Assembly (NCBI RefSeq): GCF_001905505.1
Contig: NZ_LIPG01000002.1
Coordinates: forward strand, 62,001 to 126,000
From: Streptomyces sp. CB02058
Lineage (GTDB): Bacteria; Actinomycetota; Actinomycetes; Streptomycetales; Streptomycetaceae
Length of the DNA stretch: 64,000 nt
Reading direction: 5' to 3'
Shown: in pieces, positions 40,139 to 48,142 of the stretch
Position numbering within the stretch: position 1 is the first letter of the stretch
How the letters are laid out: every line of letters begins with the position of its first letter
The notes under the pieces: model-generated
What the model saw: the letters and a program-made list of their open reading frames with translations, nothing else
The model's database searches: none
Told to the model about the DNA's origin: nothing
Position numbers and translations under genes: made by a program

Positions 40139-40840
40139 ATGGGTATCGACGGAGGGATGAAGATCGTGGGTCTGGCACGGGCAGGGCGCCTGGCAGCCGC
40201 CGTCGGCCTGGTCATGGCCGCGGGGGCGGGCCTGGCGGCGTGCGGCTCGGACGCGGAGGCGGACAAGGGCGCCGAGGAAACCTTCGTGGGGGCCGGCAAG
40301 GTCTGCGGCGGCCTGTTCGGTGCGTCCCTGGCGAAGAAGGTCGAGGCGGTCACGGCGGATTCGGAGTTCTTCGCCAGTGGCACCAGCGGCCGGGACAAGG
40401 TCGTCGAGGCGCTGACGGACGGATACGAGTCCGGGCGTAGCTGGGCCACGGGGGCGGCCCTGTGCGAGCTCAGCCCCAAGGGCGGCGGAGCCGGCGACGG
40501 AGCGAAGATCAAGTTTTCGATGTACGCCCCGCAGGACGTGAAGGACCCGAGGGCCGACGCCGGCACGGTGTTCTACACGATGGGCAAGAGGTCCGAGGCG
40601 AGGGCCACCGGAGCCTCGCTCTACCTCGAGTGCGTCAGCCCGCAGCTCAAGGGCTCGGAGGCGCAGCCGCTGCGCATCTACGGGAGCTTCACGGTGGGGG
40701 AGAGCGACGCCCCGGACACGCCCGAGACCCGTGACGCCAATCTGGAGATCCTTCACACCGGGGCTCTCTCCGTGGTGAAGGAACTCGGCTGCGAGAACAA
40801 CGCGGGGCTGCCCGAGTCCCCCGATCTCACGCCGAAGTAG
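40139..40840 (+). CDS. Lipoprotein of unknown function
   Basis: A 233-residue secreted lipoprotein. The signal peptide ends at the lipobox LAAC (Cys35). The mature part has several cysteines (VCGGLF, ALCELS, LECVSP, LGCEN), suggesting disulfides outside the cell. No named domain is recognised. An internal ATG at 40157 (MKIVGLARAG) is an alternative start. Only 7 nt separate it from the 782-residue gene, so it is probably the surface partner of that protein, perhaps an immunity or anchoring protein. Confidence 0.72.
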   Translation: MGIDGGMKIVGLARAGRLAAAVGLVMAAGAGLAACGSDAEADKGAEETFVGAGKVCGGLFGASLAKKVEAVTADSEFFASGTSGRDKVVEALTDGYESGRSWATGAALCELSPKGGGAGDGAKIKFSMYAPQDVKDPRADAGTVFYTMGKRSEARATGASLYLECVSPQLKGSEAQPLRIYGSFTVGESDAPDTPETRDANLEILHTGALSVVKELGCENNAGLPESPDLTPK

Positions 40841-41116
40841 ATGCTTCGCGAGGTCGGATCGTGACCCTGCGCTCGGGCCCTGAGGCCTGGGGTTCGAGCG
40901 TCGCGTGTGGCTCCGCCACTCGTTCGTCGTGACCATGGGCACCGTGATGGCTGTGCGGCGTGACCGGCAGGGTCGCGATGCACAGCCGAGGGAGTGGTGC
41001 GGCCAGGGGCTTACCGCATCCACGGCCCGTCGCAGCACCGGCCCGGTGGATGCTCCCGTGATTCGCGGGATTCTGTGCCCGGACAAGCACGTTGGACAAC
41101 CGATGGGGGACTTCTC

Positions 41117-41524
41117 ATGCAATGGCCAGCCCGACAGGAATTCGACCGTTGGGCCGGACGGCAGCAGCGCTGGGGCGCCGGTCTGATGGCGGTGTCCGCA
41201 GCCCTGTTCCTCTGGTTGGGGTACTTGCTGCTGATCCCGTTTAGTGTGCATGACTTTCAGGATGAAATCGCTTGCGATGCCCCGGTGTTCTACGACAGCG
41301 AGAGCACGTCGTACAGCCAAGGCGCGGGAAAGCTGTGCAGCGCCGAGCGGGACTGGCCGGAACTCCTCGGAATCGGATTCCTTGCCGTGCCCCCCGCCGT
41401 CGCGGGTGCGGCGCTGTTCACGAGCGGGAGCGCACGCAAGCGGGCGAGTTCCCATGTCTTTCGGATCCTGGAGATCCAGGAGTCCGAGGAGCGAGCCCGG
41501 CAGAAGGCGCGGACAAAGTCCTGA
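41117..41524 (+). CDS. Small two-helix membrane protein
   Basis: A 135-residue protein with two membrane segments (GLMAVSAALFLWLGYLLLI at about 24-42, and LLGIGFLAVPPAVAGAALF at about 84-102) around a short outer loop with two cysteines, and a charged cytoplasmic tail. The ATG at 41117 has GGGGGA 6 nt upstream; longer in-frame starts lack a site. Function unknown. It is the last gene of the type VII-associated block, separated by 276 bp in which I see no clear signal. Confidence 0.7.
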   Translation: MQWPARQEFDRWAGRQQRWGAGLMAVSAALFLWLGYLLLIPFSVHDFQDEIACDAPVFYDSESTSYSQGAGKLCSAERDWPELLGIGFLAVPPAVAGAALFTSGSARKRASSHVFRILEIQESEERARQKARTKS

Positions 41525-41554
41525 GCGATCTGCCGGTGTTCGCCTCGTACGCAG

Positions 41555-41585
41555 AAAAGGCCGCCCCCGCACCATGGGGGCGGCC
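41555..41585 (-). terminator. Terminator of tRNA-Cys
   Basis: On the minus strand a perfect 10-bp stem (GGCCGCCCCC with GGGGGCGGCC, 41559-41568 and 41576-41585) with a 7-nt loop runs into TTTT, about 20 nt beyond the tRNA 3' end. Confidence 0.8.
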
Positions 41586-41606
41586 GTTCCCTTACGGGTC
41601 TTCCGC

Positions 41607-41681
41607 TGGAGGCCGTGACCGGATTCGAACCGGTGTAACTCGAGTTGCAGTCGAGCCCCTGAACCACTCGGGCACACGGCC
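41607..41681 (-). tRNA. tRNA-Cys (GCA)
   Basis: The acceptor stem GGCCGTG pairs with CACGGCC; the discriminator is U and the CCA end is encoded. The anticodon arm is CTCGA-CTGCAAC-TCGAG, giving anticodon GCA. The T-arm CCGGTTCGAATCCGG is intact. The discriminator U73 is a cysteine identity element. Confidence 0.95.
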
Positions 41682-41704
41682 GTGCGTTTCTTGATCTGCT
41701 GTCG

Positions 41705-41734
41705 ACCGTACGGGCGGGGTGGGGCCGGTCTCAA
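41705..41734 (-). promoter_or_regulatory. Candidate promoter of tRNA-Cys
   Basis: On the minus strand TTGAGA (41734-41729), an 18-bp spacer, TACGGT (41710-41705), ending about 24 nt before the mature 5' end. Confidence 0.4.
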
Positions 41735-41880
41735 GGGTGGCGGGGGCGCTGCAACGCGACTGCCATGCCGCGTTCACGTTCGCGGCCGGGCGGCACCCAC
41801 GGTCGTACGACCAAGGGACGAGACCGATACCCGTCCCCCGACAGGGGTCACCTGCTGGTGCGGCCCTTACCCTGAGCCTC

Positions 41881-43347
41881 ATGACCGCCCTGGAACCCCG
41901 TGACGCCGAGGTCACCGCTGCCCTGGTGGAGACCACCGCACCCGCCCCGATCGAAGGCGTGCTGGGGCGTACGTACCGGGCGCTGAGCATCGGCATCGTC
42001 TCCGTCGTGCTGCTCATCGCCTTCGAGGCGACCGCCGTCGGTACGGCGATGCCGGTGGCCGCGCGTGAGCTGCACGGCATCCCGCTCTACGCCTTCGCCT
42101 TCTCCGCGTACTTCACGACCAGCCTCTTCGCGATGGTGCTCTCCGGGCAGTGGGCCGACCGGCGCGGGCCGCTCGCGCCGCTCGCCACCGGGATCGGGGC
42201 GTTCGGGGCCGGGCTGCTGCTCTCCGGTACGGCGGCCGGCATGTGGATCTTCATCCTGGGGCGGGCCGTCCAGGGAGTCGGCGGCGGGCTCGTGATCGTC
42301 GCGCTGTACGTGGTCATCGGGCGTGCCTACCCGGAGCGGATCAGGCCGAGCATCATGGCGGCGTTCTCGGCGGCCTGGATCGTGCCGTCCGTGGTCGGGC
42401 CGCTCGCCTCGGGGACCGTGACCGAGCACCTCGGGTGGCGCTGGGTCTTCGTCGGCATCCCGGTCCTCATCCTCCTGCCGCTCGGCCTCGCGCTGCCCGC
42501 GATACGGCGGATGGCGGGCGGTCCCACGGACGCCGAGGCGGCGGCTGAGCCGTTCGACCGGAGGCGCATCCGGCTCGCGCTCGGCATCTCGGCGGGTGCC
42601 GGGCTGCTCCAGTACGCGGGCCAGGAGCTGCGGTGGCTCTCGCTGGTGCCCGCCGTGGCGGGTGCCGCGCTGCTCGTGCCCGCCGTGCGCGGGCTGCTGC
42701 CCGCGGGGACCGTGCGGGCCGCGCGGGGGCTGCCCGCGGTGATCCTGCTGCGGGGGATGTCGGCCGGCTCGTTCATCGTCGCGGAGTCCTTCGTGCCGCT
42801 GATGCTCGTGACCCAGCGCGGGCTTTCCCCGACCCTGGCCGGCCTCTCCCTGGCCGCGGGCGGCCTGACCTGGGCGCTCGGCTCGTACGTCCTGGCCAGG
42901 CCCCGGCTGGAGCCGCACCGGGGCGTGCTCATGGTCGTGGGCATGGTGCTGGTGACGTTCGCGATAGTCGGCGCGCCGAGCGTGCTGATCGAGGCGGTGC
43001 CGGTGTGGACCCTCGCAGTGGTCTGGGGCTTCGGGTGCTTCGGCATGGGCATGGTAATCGCGTCGACGAGCGTGCTGCTGCTCAAGCTGTCGGCCCCGCA
43101 GGAGGCGGGTGCCAACTCGGCCGCCCTCCAGATCTCGGACGGTCTCTCCAACGCGCTGCTGCTCGCCGCGGGCGGTGCGGCGTTCGCCGCGCTCGGCGGC
43201 GGGGCCGTGGGCGCGGCGTCGCACGGGGCTGTGGGAAGCGGTACGGCCGCGGCGCACCCGGGGGCGTTCATGGTGGTGTTCCTGCCGATGGCGGCGGTGG
43301 CGCTGGTGGGGGTGTGGGTGGCCACACGTGTGCGGACAGACGCTTAG
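41881..43347 (+). CDS. MFS transporter (drug efflux type)
   Basis: A 488-residue major facilitator with twelve or more membrane helices. Motif A is GQWADRRGPL after helix 2, and the GRAVQGVGGGLVIV run in helix 4 is a motif B/C-like region of drug/proton antiporters. The ATG at 41881 is preferred to a longer frame because TACCCT (41868-41873) lies 7 nt before it, giving a probable leaderless message. Substrate unknown; it stands between tRNA-Cys and a toxin-antitoxin pair. Confidence 0.87.
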   Translation: MTALEPRDAEVTAALVETTAPAPIEGVLGRTYRALSIGIVSVVLLIAFEATAVGTAMPVAARELHGIPLYAFAFSAYFTTSLFAMVLSGQWADRRGPLAPLATGIGAFGAGLLLSGTAAGMWIFILGRAVQGVGGGLVIVALYVVIGRAYPERIRPSIMAAFSAAWIVPSVVGPLASGTVTEHLGWRWVFVGIPVLILLPLGLALPAIRRMAGGPTDAEAAAEPFDRRRIRLALGISAGAGLLQYAGQELRWLSLVPAVAGAALLVPAVRGLLPAGTVRAARGLPAVILLRGMSAGSFIVAESFVPLMLVTQRGLSPTLAGLSLAAGGLTWALGSYVLARPRLEPHRGVLMVVGMVLVTFAIVGAPSVLIEAVPVWTLAVVWGFGCFGMGMVIASTSVLLLKLSAPQEAGANSAALQISDGLSNALLLAAGGAAFAALGGGAVGAASHGAVGSGTAAAHPGAFMVVFLPMAAVALVGVWVATRVRTDA

Positions 43348-43354
43348 CACCGAG

Positions 43355-43373
43355 TGGTACCACGCGGTACCAT
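43355..43373 (+). promoter_or_regulatory. Operator/promoter of the toxin-antitoxin pair
   Basis: Two GGTACC palindromes, 43356-43361 and 43366-43371, lie 10 bp apart, one DNA turn, as expected for tandem ribbon-helix-helix dimers. The second overlaps a -10 box TACCAT (43368-43373), with TTAGCA (43344-43349) as a possible -35. The antitoxin ATG follows 6 nt later. Confidence 0.6.
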
Positions 43374-43379
43374 TCGTCC

Positions 43380-43577
43380 ATGGCTGGTCTGAATCTGCGG
43401 TTTACCGAGGAAGAGCTGGACGCCCTGCGTGCGCGCGCCGAGGCGGAGGGGCGAAGCATGCAGTCCTTCGCCCACGATGCGGTGATCACGGCCATAAACG
43501 AACACTCGCGCCTCTTCAACGAGGCAGCGGATCACGTGCTGAAGGTCAGTGAGGAGCTGAACCGGAGGCTGGCCTGA
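43380..43577 (+). CDS. Ribbon-helix-helix-type antitoxin
   Basis: A 65-residue protein: a short beta strand (LNLRFTEEELDALR) followed by helices (GRSMQSFAHDAVITAI), the Arc/MetJ-type DNA-binding pattern, then a C-terminal helix (HVLKVSEELNRRLA) suited to capping a toxin. It overlaps the Fic/Doc toxin start by one base (TGATG). It should repress its own promoter through the paired GGTACC sites just upstream. The frame is too short for signal peptides and has typical Streptomyces codon use. Confidence 0.8.
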   Translation: MAGLNLRFTEEELDALRARAEAEGRSMQSFAHDAVITAINEHSRLFNEAADHVLKVSEELNRRLA

Positions 43578-43945
43578 TGCAGTACCTGACACTGCCCGAG
43601 CTGCTGAACCTCGCGGGACGGCTTGGGGCGGCCGAGGTTCGTGACTACGGTCTGCTCGACTCGGCACTGGCTCGCCCGCGGGCGAGCGTTTTCGGTCAGG
43701 ACGCCTATCCGGACGTGTGGCAGAAGGCCGCAGCGCTCATGGAGTCGCTGGCGCGCAACCATGGGCTCGTCGACGGCAACAAACGCATCGCGTGGTACGC
43801 GACCTGGGTTTTCCTGCACATGAACGGTCACCCGCTCGATGCCGACTTCGACGTGGATGAGGCCGAGCGGTTCGTGCTGGACGTGTGCCAGGGAGCGCTG
43901 GAGATGTCCAAGATCGCGGAGCAGCTGCCCGGGTTCGCCAGGTGA
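43577..43945 (+). CDS. doc: Fic/Doc family toxin
   Basis: A 122-residue Doc-type protein. The active-site loop reads HGLVDGNKR (His62, Asp66, Gly67, Asn68, Lys69, Arg70), matching HxFx(D/N)GNKR except Leu for Phe. Doc proteins phosphorylate elongation factor Tu rather than AMPylate; Fic proteins transfer AMP. The Doc length and context favour a toxin. It is translationally coupled to the upstream antitoxin. ATG at 43577 overlaps the antitoxin stop. Confidence 0.87.
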   Translation: MQYLTLPELLNLAGRLGAAEVRDYGLLDSALARPRASVFGQDAYPDVWQKAAALMESLARNHGLVDGNKRIAWYATWVFLHMNGHPLDADFDVDEAERFVLDVCQGALEMSKIAEQLPGFAR

Positions 43946-44107
43946 CTGCCTCTTGTGAAGAGGGTCTCAGCAGCCCCCGACGACGGCTCGTTCATACGGG
44001 GTTCGGTCTCGCCCGCCGGTAGGGTGGCCCGGTTGTCGTATCGCGTGCGGGCCGGCTCCGGCTCGTACGGACAGCGCCCCACGTACCCGAGTGCCGAACC
44101 GGAGACC

Positions 44108-45889
44108 GTGACTACTACCGCCTCCCACCATCTCTCACCCGCCTTTCCCGGACGCGCCCCCTGGGGGACCGCCGGGAAGCTGCGTGCCTGGCAGCAGGGT
44201 GCCATGGAGAAGTACATCCAGGACCAGCCGCGGGACTTCCTCGCGGTCGCGACGCCCGGCGCCGGGAAGACCACCTTCGCGCTGACCCTCGCCTCATGGC
44301 TGCTGCACCATCACGTGGTGCAGCAGATCACCGTCGTGGCGCCCACCGAGCACCTCAAGAAGCAGTGGGCGGAGGCGGCGGCCCGCATAGGGATCAAGCT
44401 CGACCCCGACTACAGCGCCGGGCCGGTGAGCAAGGAGTACCACGGCGTCGCGATCACGTACGCCGGTGTCGGCGTGCGCCCCATGCTCCACCGCAACCGG
44501 TGCGAGCAGCGCAAGACGCTCGTGATCCTCGACGAGATCCACCACGCCGGTGACTCGAAGTCCTGGGGCGAGGCGTGCCAGGAGGCCTTCGACCCGGCGA
44601 CCCGCCGGCTGGCCCTCACCGGTACGCCCTTCCGCTCGGACACCAACCCGATCCCCTTCGTCGCGTACGAGGAGGGCAACGACGGCATCCGCCGTTCCTC
44701 GGCCGACTACACCTACGGCTACGGCAACGCGCTCGCCGACGGCGTCGTCCGGCCCGTGATCTTCCTCAGCTACAGCGGCAACATGCGCTGGCGCACGAAG
44801 GCGGGCGACGAGATCGCCGCGCGGCTCGGCGAGCCGATGACCAAGGACGCCATCGGTCAGGCCTGGCGCACCGCCCTCGCGCCCACCGGCGACTGGATCC
44901 CCAATGTGCTGGCCGCCGCCGACAAGCGGCTGACCGAGGTGCGCAAGGGCATTCCGGACGCGGGCGGGCTGGTCATCGCGACGGACCAGGAGTCGGCGCG
45001 CGCGTACGCCAAGATCCTCAAGTCGGTCACCGGTGAGAAGCCGACCGTGGTCCTCTCCGACGAGAAGGCCGCGTCGAAGAACATCGACAAGTTCAGCCAT
45101 GACGACTCGCGCTGGATGGTCGCGGTGCGCATGGTGTCGGAGGGCGTCGACGTGCCGCGTCTCGCGGTCGGCGTGTACGCCACCACGATCTCGACGCCGC
45201 TCTTCTTCGCCCAGGCAGTCGGGCGTTTCGTGCGGTCGCGCAGGCGCGGCGAGACCGCCTCGGTGTTCCTGCCGACCATTCCGATGCTCCTCGACTTCGC
45301 GAACGAGATGGAGGTCGAGCGCGACCACGTGCTCGACAAGCCGAAGAAGGGCAGCGACGAGGAGAACCCGTTCGCCGAGGAGGACCAGCTCCTCGCGGAC
45401 GCCGAGAAGCTGGAGGACGAGGAGACCGAGGAGCAGCTGCCGTTCGAGGCGCTGGAGTCCGACGCGGTCTTCGACCGGGTGCTGTACGACGGTGCCGAGT
45501 TCGGCATGCAGGCGCACCCGGGCAGCGAGGAGGAGCAGGACTACCTCGGCATCCCGGGGCTCCTCGAACCCGACCAGGTGCAGCTGCTGCTCCAGAAGCG
45601 GCAGACCCGGCAGATCGCGCACAGCCGCCAGAAGCCGGCCGCGGAGGCCGACCTCCTGGAGAAGGCCGCCGAGAACCGGCCCGTGGTCACCCACAAGAAG
45701 CTGCTGGAGCTCCGCAAGCAGCTCAACACGATGGTGTCTGCCTACACCCACCAGAGCGGCAAGCCGCACGGGGTGATCCACACCGAGCTGCGGCGGGTGT
45801 GCGGCGGGCCGCCCAGCGCGGAGGCCACGGCCGGGCAGATCCAGGACCGGATCAAGAAGGTCCAGGAGTGGGCCACCCGGATGCGGTGA
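44108..45889 (+). CDS. DEAD/DEAH-box helicase family protein
   Basis: A 593-residue superfamily 2 ATPase. Motif I TPGAGKTTFAL, motif II LDEIHHAGD (DEIH variant), motif III LTGTPFRSD, and motif VI-like QAVGRFVRSRRRGE are clear; the region between 330 and 380 covers motifs IV-V (VSEGVDVPRL). An acidic insert (EEDQLLADAEKLEDEETEE) precedes a helical C-terminal domain that includes HKKLLELRKQLNTMV. It resembles a stand-alone DNA/RNA helicase conserved in actinomycetes; the nucleic-acid target is unknown. GTG at 44108 starts the conserved part; an upstream in-frame ATG at 43955 is less likely. Confidence 0.83.
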   Translation: MTTTASHHLSPAFPGRAPWGTAGKLRAWQQGAMEKYIQDQPRDFLAVATPGAGKTTFALTLASWLLHHHVVQQITVVAPTEHLKKQWAEAAARIGIKLDPDYSAGPVSKEYHGVAITYAGVGVRPMLHRNRCEQRKTLVILDEIHHAGDSKSWGEACQEAFDPATRRLALTGTPFRSDTNPIPFVAYEEGNDGIRRSSADYTYGYGNALADGVVRPVIFLSYSGNMRWRTKAGDEIAARLGEPMTKDAIGQAWRTALAPTGDWIPNVLAAADKRLTEVRKGIPDAGGLVIATDQESARAYAKILKSVTGEKPTVVLSDEKAASKNIDKFSHDDSRWMVAVRMVSEGVDVPRLAVGVYATTISTPLFFAQAVGRFVRSRRRGETASVFLPTIPMLLDFANEMEVERDHVLDKPKKGSDEENPFAEEDQLLADAEKLEDEETEEQLPFEALESDAVFDRVLYDGAEFGMQAHPGSEEEQDYLGIPGLLEPDQVQLLLQKRQTRQIAHSRQKPAAEADLLEKAAENRPVVTHKKLLELRKQLNTMVSAYTHQSGKPHGVIHTELRRVCGGPPSAEATAGQIQDRIKKVQEWATRMR

Positions 45890-45913
45890 GCGACGGCGGA
45901 CGCCGGGGAAGTC

Positions 45914-45953
45914 ACGGGTCCGGTACGGGGGTGAGCCCTCGTGCCGGACCCGT
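45914..45953 (+). terminator. Terminator after the helicase gene
   Basis: ACGGGTCCGG (45914-45923) pairs perfectly with CCGGACCCGT (45944-45953); the stem extends inward with ACG/CGT. No U-run. Confidence 0.6.
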
Positions 45954-46016
45954 TCTCCTTCCTGCGGACGGGGCGTGAGCCCCTTGCCGGACCCGTTTTC
46001 GCTCCTGCGGACGGCG
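45931..46016. repeat. Two imperfect 42-bp direct repeats
   Basis: Copies start at 45931 and 45975 with the shared pattern GTGAGCCC, then GCCGGACCCGTT, then CTGCGGACGG. The first copy overlaps the helicase terminator. Confidence 0.65.
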
Positions 46017-46444
46017 GTGTCTCCGGCGTGGGCCGGAGCGGGGAGAGGGCGTGCGCGCGCGGGCGGGCGCCGGTACGCGCACGCGCGCGGGAAAATTTTG
46101 TGGCACATATTTCACGGTGGGTTAACAATCGTTCACGGGTGATGTACGGAGCGTCGCGAGGACGTCACCCGACTTGAACGCGCGTAGATGTTCGCGTTCC
46201 GGACGGTTCCGCGCTGACCGGCGGTTATGTGGCCGCGTTCCGGTGGGAGACCGGATTCTGGACGAGGTCTTCCGCTGAGCGGACCCGCTCGCTAATGTCC
46301 CCGAAACATGAACGCCCCGTGGCAATGTGGCCTCGGAGCGCAGCCGGTGCCATGGCCAGTCGGCGGCCTCTCGGTGCGTCGCCGTGGGACCGGCGTCGGC
46401 ATCCCCAGAGAAACCGCCCCGCTCACCAAGAGGGAGAGGGCGTC

Positions 46445-47086
46445 GTGACCGCGGAGACTTCTCAGACGCTCGACCGGGGACTGCGTGTCCTCAAACTGCT
46501 CGCCGATACCGATCACGGCCTCACCGTCACCGAGTTGTCGAACAAACTCGGGGTCAACCGCACCGTGGTCTACCGACTGCTCGCCACCCTGGAGCAGCAC
46601 GCCCTCGTCCGGCGTGACCTGGGCGGCCGGGCCAGGGTGGGCCTCGGCGTGCTGCGCCTGGGCCGGCAGGTGCACCCCCTCGTCAGGGAGGCCGCGCTGC
46701 CCGCGCTGCGCTCCCTGGCCGAGGACATAGGGGCCACCGCCCACCTCACCCTCGTCGACGGGGCGGACGCGCTGGCGGTCGCCGTCGTCGAGCCGACCTG
46801 GACCGACTACCACGTGGCGTACCGGGCCGGGTTCCGCCACTCCCTGGACCGGGGCGCCGCGGGACGGGCGATCCTCACCGCCCGGCAGAAGTCGGTCGAC
46901 CACCCGGGCTACACCCTCACCCAGGGCGAGCTCGAAGCCGGTGCCTGCGGGGCCGCCGCACCGCTGGTCGGGGTCTCCGGGGTGGAGGGCAGCGTGGGCG
47001 TGGTCATGCTCGCCGACGCCGTACCGGAACGAGTCGGTCCGCGCGTCCTCGACGCGGCCCGCGAGGTCGCGGACGCCCTGCGCTGA
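46445..47086 (+). CDS. IclR family transcriptional regulator
   Basis: A 213-residue regulator. The N-terminal winged helix (residues 8-65) has LKLLADTDHGLTVTELSNKLGVNRTVVYRLL (core TVTELSNKLGVNRTVVYRLL), and the effector domain has LVREAALPALRSLAEDIGATAHLTL and RHSLDRGAAGRAIL. It is shorter than the usual 250 residues. GTG at 46445 follows a GAGGGAGAGGG site. No transport or catabolic operon is adjacent, so the target and inducer cannot be inferred. Its stop codon starts a degenerate tandem repeat. Confidence 0.85.
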   Translation: MTAETSQTLDRGLRVLKLLADTDHGLTVTELSNKLGVNRTVVYRLLATLEQHALVRRDLGGRARVGLGVLRLGRQVHPLVREAALPALRSLAEDIGATAHLTLVDGADALAVAVVEPTWTDYHVAYRAGFRHSLDRGAAGRAILTARQKSVDHPGYTLTQGELEAGACGAAAPLVGVSGVEGSVGVVMLADAVPERVGPRVLDAAREVADALR

Positions 47087-47250
47087 GATCCGGCGGCGGG
47101 GCCGGGGGCGCCGCCCTGCGCTGGGAACCGGGGGCCGGGCGCCCTGCGCTGACAACCGGGGACCCGGGCGCCCTGCGCCGAGATCCGGGGCGGGGCGCCC
47201 TGCCCCGAGATCCGGCGGCGAGGCTCGACGCCCTGCGCCCCGCGCCGAGG
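47075..47250. repeat. Degenerate tandem repeat after the IclR gene
   Basis: Six copies of a GCCCTGCGCTGA-AnCCGG-type unit begin at 47075, 47113, 47141, 47170, 47197 and 47230 (periods 27-38 bp). The first copy contains the end of the IclR gene including its stop codon, so the array looks as if it grew from the gene's own 3' end. Confidence 0.7.
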
Positions 47251-47341
47251 CCGCGGGGCCCCGGCGCCGTCCGGGCCCTGCCGTGAGGTCCCGAGGACTC
47301 CGGCCGCCCCGGGGCGTTCGGAGTCCGGGGCGCGCGGCGGA

Positions 47342-47354
47342 TAGATTGGGCGGG
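47342..47354 (+). promoter_or_regulatory. Candidate -10 box, leaderless start of the Lon-like protease
   Basis: TAGATT (47342-47347) ends 6 nt before the GTG at 47354, and there is no upstream ribosome-binding site. The -35 is poor. Confidence 0.45.
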
Positions 47355-48142
47355 TGGCTCTTCGTCTCTCTCGCCCCCGCACCCTCGCCCTCTGCGCGCT
47401 GCCCGTCCTCGCGCTGTTCGGCACGGCCGCCTTCGCGCCGCTTCCGTTCACCGTGGCGCAGCCCGGTACCACCGCCGATGTGCTCGGGGACAGCAAGGGG
47501 ACGCCGGTCATCACGATCAAGGGCGCGCCCACCCGTACCCCCGAGGGTGAACTGCGCATGACGACGATCCTCGCGACCGCGCCCACGGCCGACATCGGGA
47601 TCGCGGACGTGGTCGACAGCTGGTTCAGGACGGACCGGGCCGTCATGCCGCGCGACTCCGTCTACCCGTCGGGCGAGTCCGAGAAGGAGATCGAGCAGCA
47701 CAATCTCCAGGACATGAAGGAGTCGCAGAACGTCGCCGTCGACGCGGCCCTGAACTACCTCGACAAGAAGCCGGGTTCGGTGGACATCACGCTGCGCCTC
47801 GCCGATGTCGGCGGCCCCAGCGCGGGCCTGTTCTTCTCGCTCGGCATCATCGACAAGCTGGACGGCGACGGCTCCGGCGGCGATCTGACCGGTGGGCGCA
47901 CCGTCGCCGGTACGGGCACGATCGAGGCCGACGGCGCGGTCGGCGCGGTCGGCGGGGTCTCCCTGAAGACGCAGGCCGCCCGGCGCGACGGCGCGACCGT
48001 CTTCCTGGTCCCGAAGGCCGAGTGCAAGCAGGCGGAGGCCGAGCGGCCCGACGGTCTGCGGCTGATCCCCGTCACGACGCTGAAGGGCGCGGTGTCCTCG
48101 CTGCGGGCCCTGGATCAGGGTGGCAAGGTCCCGAGCTGCTGA
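47354..48142 (+). CDS. Lon-like (S16) secreted or membrane protease, YlbL/SepM type
   Basis: A 262-residue protein with an N-terminal membrane/signal segment (LALCALPVLALFGTAAFA) and a C-terminal Lon proteolytic domain. The catalytic Ser is in DVGGPSAGLFFSL and the Lys in GGVSLKTQAARRDGA, the Ser-Lys dyad of S16 peptidases. Related YlbL-type proteins carry a PDZ domain between these; here the intervening region is only about 100 residues, so the PDZ is reduced or absent. It would cut substrates on the outer face of the membrane. Its 3' end overlaps the convergent MFS gene by 71 bp. Confidence 0.83.
   Translation: MALRLSRPRTLALCALPVLALFGTAAFAPLPFTVAQPGTTADVLGDSKGTPVITIKGAPTRTPEGELRMTTILATAPTADIGIADVVDSWFRTDRAVMPRDSVYPSGESEKEIEQHNLQDMKESQNVAVDAALNYLDKKPGSVDITLRLADVGGPSAGLFFSLGIIDKLDGDGSGGDLTGGRTVAGTGTIEADGAVGAVGGVSLKTQAARRDGATVFLVPKAECKQAEAERPDGLRLIPVTTLKGAVSSLRALDQGGKVPSC

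Larger units (their letters stand above)
45890..46444 (+). other. 555-bp intergenic region before the IclR gene
   Basis: It contains the helicase terminator (45914-45953), a pair of 42-bp direct repeats (45931-45973 and 45975-46016) and an AT-rich stretch at 46091-46130. The AT-rich part has TTGTGG (46098-46103) and TTAACA (46122-46127) 18 bp apart, plus GTTAAC-AATC-GTTCAC, a probable promoter region. About 300 nt of leader follows, with no credible gene. Confidence 0.5.

Noticed and set aside
33647..41681. Genomic island integrated at the tRNA-Cys gene
   Set aside because: No integrase gene and no copy of the tRNA 3' end was found at the far side near 33.65 kb, so an att-type insertion is not supported.
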